DNA of 64,000 nucleotides from Dyella humicola (GTDB lineage: Bacteria; Pseudomonadota; Gammaproteobacteria; Xanthomonadales; Rhodanobacteraceae). Below are positions 15,438 through 25,000 of the stretch, in pieces. Position 1 is the first letter of the stretch. Each line of letters starts with the position of its first letter. The position numbers and the translations under genes were made by a program. Under the pieces are notes generated by a model, which saw only the letters and a program-made list of their open reading frames with translations, was not told where the DNA came from and searched no databases. Where the stretch lies: contig NZ_JAPDPC010000001.1 of NCBI RefSeq assembly GCF_026283945.1, forward strand, positions 2,356,001 through 2,420,000, in the 5' to 3' direction.

Positions 15438-16874
15438 TCAAAGAGACAGACTGGCCAGTACCGATTTGAGCCGGGACATGGATGCGTGAATGGCAGCCAC
15501 CGAAATATCGCCATAGCCGAATATGATTCCCTGCCTCGCGCGTCGTCCGGCATAGAAACGCGAGATGCCATATAGCCCGATCGACTCGATACGCGCCTTG
15601 GCGATCAGCTCATCCTCGCTTAGCCCCTTGCGTAACATGGCCGCAAGATGGATGCCAGCAACTGGCGCGATGGGCTCCAGCCAGCGCGACAGCTCACCCT
15701 CCAAATGCCCCAGCAAAGCCTCGCGCCGCTCCGCGTAATACCGATGCATGCGGCGCAGGTGCTTGCCAAAATCGCCATCCAGCATGAAACGCGCCAGCGC
15801 GGCCTGGGTCAGGCTGTTGCCGTGCCAGTCGTTGATCTGCTTGGCCTTGAGGAAGTCAGTGGCGAGCGATTCGGGTGGTATCACGTAGCCCATGCGCAAC
15901 TCAGGAAAGATCGTCTTGGAAAAGGTGCCCACGTAGGCCACCACGCCGCTGCGATCGAGACTCCTCAACGACTCCACGGGCCGCCCTTCGAAGCGAAACT
16001 CGCCGTCGTAATCGTCTTCGACGATCAGGGCACCGCGTGCCGAAGCCCATTCCAGCAGCGCGATGCGGCGCTCCAGGCTCATGGGCATGCCCAGCGGGAA
16101 TTGATGCGAGGGGGTCACGTAAACCAGTCGGGCATGATCCGGCAGTGCGCTCACCACCAGCCCTTCGTTATCCACCCGAACAGGTACGACGCGCGCACCC
16201 AATGCCAGCAGGGCGGAGCGCACCGGCGGATAGCCCGGCTCCTCCACCGCGACGGTATCGCCGGGATTGACCATGACACGGGCGGCCAGGTCGAGCGCTT
16301 GCTGTGCCCCCTGGGTAGCCACCACATCCTGCCAGTTGCAAGTGACACCGCGGTTGAACCCGACATATCGCGCAATGGCCAACCGCAACTCCTGCTCGCC
16401 GCCCGGGTCGTGGTACATGCCGCGCCCGCGCGCCTGTACACGCAAGGCATGGTTGATGCACCTGCGCCATACGTCCCCGCGAAACAGCGCCTTGTCGGTA
16501 ACGCCGCCCAGGTAGTCATAGGTGAGCTGCGTACCGGGCTTGGGCATCGATAGCGCCTCCGGCACTCGCTTCCACACGGCGGCGGCCTTAGGGGAGGCGA
16601 CACTGCGCGCACGCGTGCTTACGGGTGCTGGCGCCAGCCCTTCCGCGACATAGGTGCCGTCTCCCGCATGGCTGATCAGAAAACCCTCGGCGATCAACCG
16701 CTCGTAGGCCTCGAGTGGCGTCTTGCGCGACACGCCAAGTTGCCGTGCCAGATCGCGCGTGGACGGCAGCCGTTCCCTGGCAGGCAAGCGGCCATCCACG
16801 ATGGCGGTACGTAGCTGCCGGTACAACTGGCCCGTCAGATCCCGGCGGCCGGCGATGGTCAATTGAATGTCCAT
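15438..16874 (-). CDS. MocR/PdxR-family transcriptional regulator (GntR HTH plus aminotransferase domain)
   Basis: 478 aa. Residues 1-75 are a GntR winged helix (LYRQLRTAIVDGRLPARERLPSTRDLARQLGVSRKTPLEAYERLIAEGF). After a linker, residues about 110-475 form a fold type I aminotransferase domain: DVVATQGAQQALDLAARVMVNPG, DDYDGEFRF, and the PLP-lysine site YVGTFSKTIFPELRMGY. Such proteins sense PLP or an amine ligand. AAGGTGA precedes the start. It is divergent from the AhpD-like gene at 16982, the likely target, with an inverted repeat between them. Confidence 0.9.
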   Translation of the reverse strand: MDIQLTIAGRRDLTGQLYRQLRTAIVDGRLPARERLPSTRDLARQLGVSRKTPLEAYERLIAEGFLISHAGDGTYVAEGLAPAPVSTRARSVASPKAAAVWKRVPEALSMPKPGTQLTYDYLGGVTDKALFRGDVWRRCINHALRVQARGRGMYHDPGGEQELRLAIARYVGFNRGVTCNWQDVVATQGAQQALDLAARVMVNPGDTVAVEEPGYPPVRSALLALGARVVPVRVDNEGLVVSALPDHARLVYVTPSHQFPLGMPMSLERRIALLEWASARGALIVEDDYDGEFRFEGRPVESLRSLDRSGVVAYVGTFSKTIFPELRMGYVIPPESLATDFLKAKQINDWHGNSLTQAALARFMLDGDFGKHLRRMHRYYAERREALLGHLEGELSRWLEPIAPVAGIHLAAMLRKGLSEDELIAKARIESIGLYGISRFYAGRRARQGIIFGYGDISVAAIHASMSRLKSVLASLSL

Positions 16875-16900
16875 CCAGTGGTCACCTTAAATTGCTAAAA

Positions 16901-16923
16901 ATTGGATATTTAGGTAGTCCAAT
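16901..16923. promoter_or_regulatory. Inverted repeat in the MocR/AhpD divergent promoter
   Basis: ATTGGA (16901-16906) and TCCAAT (16918-16923) form a perfect 6-bp dyad separated by 11 bp. A second ATTG at 16891 lies exactly 10 bp before the left half, giving a helically phased direct repeat of the kind MocR regulators use. The site lies 27 bp upstream of the regulator start and 58 bp upstream of the AhpD-like gene. Confidence 0.5.
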
Positions 16924-16981
16924 AATGAGCATAGCCTTATCCCACCTTCCCCGCTGAATTCTGTTACCAAGGAGCACAGAC

Positions 16982-17419
16982 ATGAGCGAGCGTCTCGATT
17001 TTTATAAAGCCAGCCCCGACGCCATCAAGGCGATGATCGGCCTGGAGCAGCGCATCGGCAAAAGCGGCCTGGAAAAGTCACTGATCGAACTGGTGCGCCT
17101 GCGCGCCTCGCAGATCAACGGCTGCGCCTATTGCGTGGACATGCATGCCTCCGATGCGCGCAAGGCCGGCGAAAACGAACGCCGCCTGTCCACGCTGAGC
17201 GTGTGGCGCGAAACGCCATTCTTCACCGATCGCGAACGCGCCGCGCTGGAATGGACCGAAGCCGTCACCTTGATCTCCCAAAGCCACGCGCCGGACACCG
17301 TGTGGGAAGCGGTGCAGCCACACTTCTCGCCCGAAGAGCTGACCGATCTGACCTTGCTGATCGTGGCGATCAACGGCTGGAACCGTTTCGCCATTGCCTT
17401 CCGCAAGCTTCCTGCCTGA
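16982..17419 (+). CDS. Carboxymuconolactone decarboxylase/AhpD-family protein
   Basis: 145 aa, start 16982 with AAGGAG upstream. The AhpD-type redox motif is present: RLRASQINGCAYCVDMHASDARKAGE, with the CxxC pair and the following His. The C-terminal NGWNRFAIAFRKLP is also characteristic. Members act as peroxidase-like disulphide reductases; this single-domain alkylhydroperoxidase form is common next to regulators of oxidative or reactive-carbonyl stress. Control by the divergent MocR protein is inferred from position. Confidence 0.88.
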   Translation: MSERLDFYKASPDAIKAMIGLEQRIGKSGLEKSLIELVRLRASQINGCAYCVDMHASDARKAGENERRLSTLSVWRETPFFTDRERAALEWTEAVTLISQSHAPDTVWEAVQPHFSPEELTDLTLLIVAINGWNRFAIAFRKLPA

Positions 17420-17452
17420 TGCCGCGGTGTCCGCTCAACGTGCCGAGTCAGC

Positions 17453-19186
17453 TCAGGGCTGACGAAGGATCTCAAGAATCTTCGTCAGCACTTCGTCCTT
17501 GAGATACAGCTGGTGCCCACTTTTCACGATGGTGGTGGAGGTGGCCCCGGGCAGAATGGCGCTGCTGAGCGGCACGAACCCGTCTCCGGGCGGTCGCGCA
17601 CCGGGAAGGCTGCCGGCAAAAGTGTAGTAACGCACGCTCGCGACCGGCATCAGCGATTGCGCGGCATGGCTCACCGGCTGTTCCGGACGCAGGGTGCTGA
17701 TGCTGCTCAGGCCTTCCTTTTGATAGTCAGCCGCCAACGCCACCGACTCATGTTGGCGATTGGCCTTGGCCACGCGCAGCAGCGCATCCACCTCCGGGGC
17801 ACTGACCCGCACCAGGCGCAAGGCAAGCTGGCCGATGAACTCGTCGGCAACCGGACTGCCCTTATGCGGTGCAGCCAGGAAAATGGCCCGGCTTACGCCC
17901 GGATACGCCTTGAAGTGAAAAATGCTGTCTACCACGGCAATATCGGCGGGAGTGCCGCTCAACGCAGTAACGGGTTCATCGAACACGGCATTCCAGATCA
18001 CTTCGTCGCTATTGGACGCGAGCAGGCGCGACATCACACCACCCAGGCTGTGCCCGATCAGCACCATGTTCTGCCGTGCCGGCGCCGTGCCTGACGGATC
18101 CAGCGCGCGCCAGCCATCGTCGAGAAATTGCTGGACGCGGTGGCGATCGAGCAAGATCGGCGTATTGGTGGGAAACACCACGTGCCAGACCTGGTAACGC
18201 GCATGCAATTCGGGCGAGCCGAAGATCATATTGGTCAGCCGGGCCCAGATCAGCGGACTGCGCCCCAGGCCATGCAACATGATGATGGGCGTCTTGTTCG
18301 GGTCGTAGTCCTCCAACAGGTAAAGGCCCTCGCGAACCGCCAGTTCGGTACCGCCAAGCAGGTTCCATATCGCCAGGCGATCAAGCCGAGATCTGTCGTA
18401 CAAGGCGGCCAGCGGCGCAGTGACGTCACTGGCAAGCACGACATGCTGATCGGCCACCACGATGTCCGGATGCAGGGTCGGATCGGTCATGACCAACTGG
18501 GGCATGCCTTCGCCGTCCTGCTCGACCCATGCCGTCACCGGACGGGCCACCCCCTCCGACGGGAAAAGGCGGCAAGCCGGGTGATCCGTGCAGCGCGCCT
18601 GGATGGCCACCAGCGGTATACCCAGGCCCGGCGTCGCATAGCGCGTGCCCATCACAGGCGGGATGAGCACGGTATCGGCGCGGATCAAGGCCATCGTTCC
18701 CGACAGGCTGCTCGACACCCCACGGAATTCGACGGCAAGTTTTGACTCACCGACGCTCAGCGTTTCGGAGGTCCAGCGCGGCGGCTCGTGCTCAAGCAGA
18801 AAGTCCACCAGCAATCCGCTGCACGTGTTGCTGATGGCCTCGGCCTCGCGCCGCTGGCCAGCATGGCGACTGCCCAGGGCAAGGTAAGCGTACGCTGCGC
18901 AATGCATGGCGATCCGTGCGGATGTCTCTGGGTCCGACTGGTGCGGCAGCTCACGCCAGAGTCGCCTGGCTTCGACCAAGGGGTCCGGCGGCGCCGTCGA
19001 CGGCGTGCCCTGATGCGGCACCGAGGCGCAGGCAGCCAGCAGCAGGCAGAGCGTCCAGAGTCCCAGCAAGCGCCATGAGGCCGCCGGGCCACGCCTGACC
19101 TGCGCAGCCAAGCACGAGGTCGTCTTGAAGCGTGCCGCGATGGTTCGGTTGTCACCAGCATCAAGACGGCGCATGCAAGCTCCCAT
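17453..19186 (-). CDS. Lipoprotein esterase/lipase of the alpha/beta hydrolase fold
   Basis: 577 aa (start 19186, or 19174 at MRRLDAGD). A hydrophobic stretch LLGLWTLCLLLAAC ends in a lipobox (LAAC) at about residue 53; the unusually long N-terminus suggests a later non-ATG start. The hydrolase domain occupies the C-terminal half: IIMLHGLGRSPLIW (oxyanion region), the nucleophile elbow LIGHSLGGVMSR near residue 378, a likely acid in PPGDGFVPLSSA, and His in SGHQLYL. The N-terminal 300 residues have no family I recognise. It would sit lipidated in the envelope. A PLD-type lipoprotein gene lies upstream on the same strand. Confidence 0.8.
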   Translation of the reverse strand: MGACMRRLDAGDNRTIAARFKTTSCLAAQVRRGPAASWRLLGLWTLCLLLAACASVPHQGTPSTAPPDPLVEARRLWRELPHQSDPETSARIAMHCAAYAYLALGSRHAGQRREAEAISNTCSGLLVDFLLEHEPPRWTSETLSVGESKLAVEFRGVSSSLSGTMALIRADTVLIPPVMGTRYATPGLGIPLVAIQARCTDHPACRLFPSEGVARPVTAWVEQDGEGMPQLVMTDPTLHPDIVVADQHVVLASDVTAPLAALYDRSRLDRLAIWNLLGGTELAVREGLYLLEDYDPNKTPIIMLHGLGRSPLIWARLTNMIFGSPELHARYQVWHVVFPTNTPILLDRHRVQQFLDDGWRALDPSGTAPARQNMVLIGHSLGGVMSRLLASNSDEVIWNAVFDEPVTALSGTPADIAVVDSIFHFKAYPGVSRAIFLAAPHKGSPVADEFIGQLALRLVRVSAPEVDALLRVAKANRQHESVALAADYQKEGLSSISTLRPEQPVSHAAQSLMPVASVRYYTFAGSLPGARPPGDGFVPLSSAILPGATSTTIVKSGHQLYLKDEVLTKILEILRQP

Positions 19187-19333
19187 CGCCAGCAGTAGCC
19201 CTATCCAACCCGCATCGATGGCTGGGTGCGCAAGTCCAGCCAGCCGCCCTCAAGTTACGCTTGTCGGCATGCGCATGCATCTGTCCCGCCACGGCGAGGC
19301 CGGCGCGGGCGACCCGGAGAGAGCGAGCCGCCC

Positions 19334-20911
19334 CTAAAGCAGGTGCTCGATCGGCAAAAGGTCGCCCAGCCCCACCTTGAAGCGTCGCCACCAGGTCGTT
19401 TCGGGGGCGTGGTCATAGCGGATCGCTTGACCATCGGACTGCTGCCCCTCCCAGTAGACGCGACCCGTCGACGCATCCAGCAGCACGTTATAGCTGTGCG
19501 TTGGCCTGGTGGCATCCGCGAAGATGGCGAGCAAGGCCTGGGCCAGCACCGGTGATTCGATGATCACGCCGTCCTCGGTATTGAGGTCGAGGGAACGCGG
19601 ATCGAGGTTCATCGAGCCGACGAACGCATGGCCGTCATCCACCACGATCGCCTTCGCATGCAGGCTGTTGGAGCCCGAGCTGGAGCCAAAGAAATGGCTG
19701 CCCCCGCCATGCCCACCGCTGGCGTCGGGCTTCAGCTCATACAGGCTCACCCCCATCTTCAACAAAGGTGGCCGGTACGAGGCATAGGCGTTATACACAT
19801 CGCCCGCGTCGGTCGAAGCCAGCGAATTGGTCAGTACATGGATTTCCACGCCACGGTCGCGCAAGGTCTGCAGATAAGTGACGCCTCGCTCGCCGGGCAG
19901 GAAGTAAGGATTGATCAGGGTCAGACGATGCTGCGCCGAATCCGTCCAGGCCCGCATCGCCGGCACGATGTTCAGGCCTTCGTTGCTGGTCGTCGGGTTC
20001 GCCTTCTCGGGATCATCTGCCAGATAGGTGGCTGGCCCCCAGGCCCAATCGGTGGCAGGCACTTCATGCGTAAGATCACCCGCACGGGTGACCAGGTTCT
20101 GCGCGTAGTTGCTCTGGCTGAACAGGCGCGCGTTGACCCTGATGTCTTCGCGGATGCTCGCCGCCTCGGCCGGGCTCAAGGCCTTGTGATGAAACGCGCC
20201 AATGGGAAATGACAGCTGGCTGTTCCAGTAGCTGTCGAAGGCGGTGCCGATCTCGTTGACGACCGGACCGACGACCAGCACATCGAGATCGCGGAAGTTG
20301 ACGTTCCCGCTGGCGTCGAAGTACTCGTCACCGATGTTGCGGCCACCCACGATGGCCATCGAGCTATCGGCGACGAACGCCTTGTTGTGCATGCGTCGAT
20401 TGAGTCGCGAGAAATCGCCGGCGAACTGCTTGCCGATGCTCCATATCGACGAATTGCGCTCCAGGAACGGGTTGAACAACCTGATTTCGATATGCGGGTG
20501 ACCATCCAGTGCCCGCAGCACTTCGTCGTTGCCGGCCACATGCAGGTCATCGAGCAACAATCTCACTCGTACGCCGCGATCAGCCGCGGCGATCAGGTGG
20601 TTGGCAAGCAACTCGCCGGTCGCGTCGCTGTGGAAGGTGTAGTACTGCAGATCGAGCGAGTGCACGGCGCGATCGGCCAGGGCGATGCGCGCCAGCAGCG
20701 CTTCGTTCGCATCGCTGATCAGGCGCACGCCCGATTCGCTGTTGTGCTTGATGGTGATGCGGGTCGCGTAGGTAGCCAGCGGCGCGTCGGCCGCTGCCGG
20801 CAACATCGTACTGGGAATGCGTGGGTAGTCTGGGCGCAGGTCGGAATGCGTGCATGCGACGAGCGACAACAGTCCCAGCCACGCGAAGTGACGCAGCGAT
20901 TTGCAGGCCAT
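19334..20911 (-). CDS. Phospholipase D/cardiolipin synthase-family lipoprotein
   Basis: 525 aa. AAGGAGG precedes the start at 20911. The signal SLRHFAWLGLLSLVAC carries a lipobox (LVAC). Two HKD motifs are present: MHNKAFVADSSMAIVGGRNIGDEYF near residue 175 and LHAKAIVVDDGHAFVGSMNLDPRS near residue 420, both with the trailing G-G/S-x-N. Such proteins condense or hydrolyse phosphatidyl groups (ClsC/YmdC-like). It lies downstream of zipA on the same strand but 89 bp away. The pair with the esterase lipoprotein suggests envelope lipid remodelling, which is an inference. Confidence 0.87.
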   Translation of the reverse strand: MACKSLRHFAWLGLLSLVACTHSDLRPDYPRIPSTMLPAAADAPLATYATRITIKHNSESGVRLISDANEALLARIALADRAVHSLDLQYYTFHSDATGELLANHLIAAADRGVRVRLLLDDLHVAGNDEVLRALDGHPHIEIRLFNPFLERNSSIWSIGKQFAGDFSRLNRRMHNKAFVADSSMAIVGGRNIGDEYFDASGNVNFRDLDVLVVGPVVNEIGTAFDSYWNSQLSFPIGAFHHKALSPAEAASIREDIRVNARLFSQSNYAQNLVTRAGDLTHEVPATDWAWGPATYLADDPEKANPTTSNEGLNIVPAMRAWTDSAQHRLTLINPYFLPGERGVTYLQTLRDRGVEIHVLTNSLASTDAGDVYNAYASYRPPLLKMGVSLYELKPDASGGHGGGSHFFGSSSGSNSLHAKAIVVDDGHAFVGSMNLDPRSLDLNTEDGVIIESPVLAQALLAIFADATRPTHSYNVLLDASTGRVYWEGQQSDGQAIRYDHAPETTWWRRFKVGLGDLLPIEHLL

Positions 20912-21000
20912 GTCTCCCTCCTTGGAGCCAGACTCTGGCGAAGTCGCCGGTGCTGCGCAAGCTTTCTCTTACCCGCCTTCCAGGGACTGGCGGACCGGCA

Positions 21001-21999
21001 TCAGCGACCGAAGGTGATTTCCTTGCCTTCGTGGTCGCGGTCCCAGCCGCGCAGCTCGTCACGAATATGCGCCACTCTTTGGCGACCGAGCGCGTTGCGC
21101 TCCTCATCCAGCACCTGGCCATCCAGCAGTTCGGCCAGCCGCTGGGCGGTCGGCAGCATGGTGTCCCAGGCATCCAGCGCGGGAATCGGCGCCGGCAGGG
21201 TCATGAAGAAACTCAGGCCGGGCGTCAGCAAGGCATCCAGTCGGGTCAGGTCGAAATTGCCCGGCTTGAGCATGTTCGCCACGCTGAAGATCGGACCCAG
21301 CTCGCGCTTGCCGTCCACCAGGCGGTGATAGATGCCCATGTCGCCGAACTCGAGGCCGGCCTTCTCGGCTGCCACGATCAAATCGGCGCCGTTGAATACA
21401 TTGCCTTCGCGCGCCACCACGAACAAGGTGACGATACGCTCCACCGGCAGGCGCTCCGGGCGGCGACCTACATCCGACCGCGGCGGTACGCGCGGTGCGG
21501 CGGGAGCCGGTGTGGGTTCGGCAGTCGGGGCGCGGGCTGGCGATACCGGTTCAGCGGAAGTCGCCCCAGCAAGGCTGTTCTCGAACTGTTCCGGCGGCGC
21601 GCGCAGGGCGTCGACGATCGATCCGGCGATGCCGCTCGGCCTGGTCAGCGGCGCCGGCTCGATCCGGTCCTTGCCGCCGGCCAGCGTCGCGCCGAGCCGT
21701 TCCAGCTCCTCGCGCAGGCCCATGTCCAACTCACCCTGGTGCGGCTGGCCCGCGTCCAGCGGATCCAGGTGGAAGTCGTCGCGCGCGCTGAAGGACGGCT
21801 CGTCATGCGACTCGCCCTCGCTGCCGAAGGTCGGCTCGCGCCGCTCACCGGCCTGGCCGAGCACAACACGCCGCCTGCCCTGCTCCTTCTTCGGCTGGCC
21901 GAACAACCAGATCAGCGCGAGCACGATCAGGCCGACGATAAGCAACGGAATGCCGACGGCGGGATTCCAGGCGAACGCAAGCACGGGTTGTACGGTCAT
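21001..21999 (-). CDS. zipA: Cell division protein ZipA
   Basis: 332 aa. The start at 21999 (MTVQPVLAFAW) has GAGGAG 8 nt upstream and lies 11 bp after the smc stop. The layout is that of ZipA: N-terminal membrane helix (IPLLIVGLIVLALIWLFGQP), basic then acidic and Pro/Ala-rich linker (residues 35-190), and the C-terminal FtsZ-binding domain (LPVERIVTLFVVAREGNVFNGADLIVAAEKAGLEFGDMGIYHRL ... FSVANMLKPGNFDL). ZipA tethers FtsZ to the inner membrane. In many relatives ligA follows; here a PLD-family gene does. Confidence 0.93.
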   Translation of the reverse strand: MTVQPVLAFAWNPAVGIPLLIVGLIVLALIWLFGQPKKEQGRRRVVLGQAGERREPTFGSEGESHDEPSFSARDDFHLDPLDAGQPHQGELDMGLREELERLGATLAGGKDRIEPAPLTRPSGIAGSIVDALRAPPEQFENSLAGATSAEPVSPARAPTAEPTPAPAAPRVPPRSDVGRRPERLPVERIVTLFVVAREGNVFNGADLIVAAEKAGLEFGDMGIYHRLVDGKRELGPIFSVANMLKPGNFDLTRLDALLTPGLSFFMTLPAPIPALDAWDTMLPTAQRLAELLDGQVLDEERNALGRQRVAHIRDELRGWDRDHEGKEITFGR

Positions 22000-22010
22000 G
22001 ATCAAACTCC

Positions 22011-25000
22011 TCAAGCAGCGCCCGCAAGTTTAGCCGCTTCGGCGAGATCCACCTGCACCAGGCGCGACACGCCTGCTTCGCGCATGGTCACGCCGCACAG
22101 CTGCGTGGCCGCCTCCATGGTGGCCTTGTTATGGCTGACAAAGATGAACTGCACCTTTTCGCTCATCTCCTTCACCATGCTGGAGAAGCGGCCGACGTTG
22201 GCCTCGTCGAGCGGCGCGTCCACCTCGTCGAGCAGGCAGAACGGCGCCGGGTTCAGGCCGAAGATGGCGAACACCAGCGATACCGCGGTCAAGGCTTTTT
22301 CGCCGCCGGACAGCAAGGTGATATTGGACACGCGCTTGCCCGGTGGGCGCGCCATGATCGCCACGCCGGTATCGAGCAGGTCGTCGCCGGTCAGTTCGAG
22401 ATAGGCGTGGCCGCCGCCGAACAGGCGCGGGAACAATTCCTGCACACCGGCATTCACGCGGTCGAAGGTTTCCTTGAAGCGCTGGCGCGTTTCGCGATCG
22501 ATCTTCTTGATCGCCGCTTCCAGCGTCTCCATGGCGCTCACCAGGTCGGCGAGCTGGTTGTCGAGATAGGTCTTGCGCTCGCTCTGCTCGGCATGTTCCT
22601 GGATCGCGGCGAGATTCACCGGTTCCAGGCGCACGATCTTCTGGCCGATCTCGACCAGTTGCGTGCGCCACTGGCTGGCGTCAGCATCTTCCGCCAGCTC
22701 AGCCAGCAAGGGCTCGAGCTCCAGGCCGGAGGCCGTGATCGCTTCGGCCAATTGCTCGGCGCGCAACTGCAGTGCCTGTGCGGCAAGGCGCTTCTGCGAG
22801 AGTTTCTCGCGCAGTCCGTTGAGGCCATGTTCGATGCGCTGACGCTCCTGCTCCAGCCGGCGGAACTCGGCGTCGCAATCTTCCAGCGCACGGCGCGCCT
22901 CGACCAGCTGCTTGTCGACCAACAGGCGCTGATCCAGATAGGTCTGGCGCTCGGCTTCCAGCTCGGCGATGGGGTCGGAACCGGCGGCGAGCTGTTCGGC
23001 GATTTCGCTACGGCGCGCCTCGATCTGGCGCAGCTGCGTATCCATGCGCGACAGCGCCTGTTCCAGCGAGGCCAGCGACGAACGCTTCGACTCCAGCGCC
23101 AGCGCCAGCGCATGCGACTGGTCGGCCGCCTCGCGCGCGTTCATGCGCGCTTCCTCGCGCGACTCGAGCAGGGCGCGGCGTTCGTTTTCCAGCTCGCGGC
23201 GCTGGTCTTCCAGGTCGCCCATGTGGCCGACCGATTCGTCCAGGCGCGCACGCGCGTCGCGGGTCTGCGCCTGCAGCTCGTCCAGCTGGCTGATCAGGTC
23301 CGACAGTTCGCCGGCCACTTTCTCGGCGCGGGCACGCGCGGTTTCCATCTTGCCGCGATGGCTTTGCAGTTGGCCGGCCAGTTCGGACTGGCGGCGGTGC
23401 GCGTTGTACAGCTCGCGCTGCGCATCGTCACGGGAGCGCTCGGCTTCGAACTTGCGCGTGCGCAGGTCATCGAGCGTGTTGGTGGCCTCTTCGATGCGCT
23501 CTTCCAGCGCCATGATCTGCTCGGCCAGCGTACGCATCTCACGCTCGCGCGCCAGCACGCCGACCTGGTTGCCCTGCGCTCGGCGTACGCGCGCCCAGCC
23601 AGGGCCTAGCCATTCGCCGTTGCGCGTCATCACCGACTGGTACGGCGCCAAGGCGGAAAGCTGGGCCACGCGCTCATGCGCGTGTTCGATCGAGTCGGCG
23701 GTCAGCACGTGACTGAGGATGGACACGGCAGCCGCCGGGCCACGCACATGCGCCGCCAGCGTGCCTGCGGTATTGGCGCCGCCTTCGACCGCATTGACCA
23801 GGGCGACGTCGGCGTTTTCCAGCGAACCAAACTCGGACGCCAGCGTGTGCGACTCGTCCACCAGCACGCTGTCGAGGAATCCGGCCAAGGCGGTTTCGAC
23901 GGCGGTTTCCCAGCCCGCCTCGACCTGCAGCGATTCACCTAGTCGACGCGACTTGTCGAGTCCGAGGCGTGCCAACCAACCGCTGGCGGCACTTTCCTCC
24001 TGGCCCAGGGCGGCGTGCTGCAAGGCTTCCAGCGACGACTGACGTCCGCGAGCGGATTGCAGCTGCTGGCGCGCCTCGTTGAGCGCGGACTGTACCTGGC
24101 GCTCTTCGTCCAGCACCTTCTCGTAGCCGGTCTTGTGCTGGTCGAGCAGGCTGCCCAACGACTCCACCCGCTCGTGTTGCGTTTCGTGCTCGAGCTGCAG
24201 CTGCTCGGCGGCAGCATCCAGCGCCGCCACATCGGTGGCTTTCTGCTCGGCTTCCAGCGCCTCGCGCCGACGCGACAGGTCGACCGCCTGGCGGTCGAGG
24301 TAGTTGAGCTTGGTGCGCTCCACCTCAGCGGCGCGGCTGGACTCACCCGCGGTACGCGTATGCGAGTCCCAGCGCTGCTGCCAGTCGGCCAACTTGGTTT
24401 CGGTGTCGCGCAGCGAGTCAGCGGTGTCGTCCTGCATCTGCTGCAGGGCTTCCAATCGCGGCTCACCCTCGGCCAGCGCCATGCGCAGCGTTTCCACCTG
24501 AGTGCGATCATTGGCGATGTGCTCGGCCAGTTCGGCGTATTCGCGCTCCGTCTCGCCCTGCGAACGCAACAGGCGATCGGCCGTCTCGCGGTTGTAGCGC
24601 ACCTGCTGTTCGACGCGGGCGATCTCGGCGCCGACCTTGTACACCTCGGCCTGCACCGCATTCAGGTGTTCGGAAGCGCCGCTGTGGCGCTCGCGCACGC
24701 TTTCCAACTGGGCTTCGACATGGCGCTGGCCAGCCAGCTGGCGCTCGATCTCGATCTCCGCGGCAGACAGGCCCGCGCCTTCGCCATCGTGCTGGCCCTT
24801 GAGCCCCCGATATTCGAGTGCACGCAGTTCGGCTTCCTTGCGCGTCTGCTCGTCCTTCAGGGCTTTCCAGCGCTCGGCGGCGCGGGCCTGACGATTGAGG
24901 TGTTCGAGCTGCTTGTCCACCTCGTCGCGCACGTCGCGCACGCGGTCGAGGTTCTCGCGCGTGGCCTTGATGCGGCTCTCGGTTTCCTTGCGGCGCTCCT

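Noticed and set aside
20387-22404. Two long overlapping plus-strand frames antisense to the PLD and zipA genes
   Set aside because: No start signals or domains; the minus-strand genes are clear.
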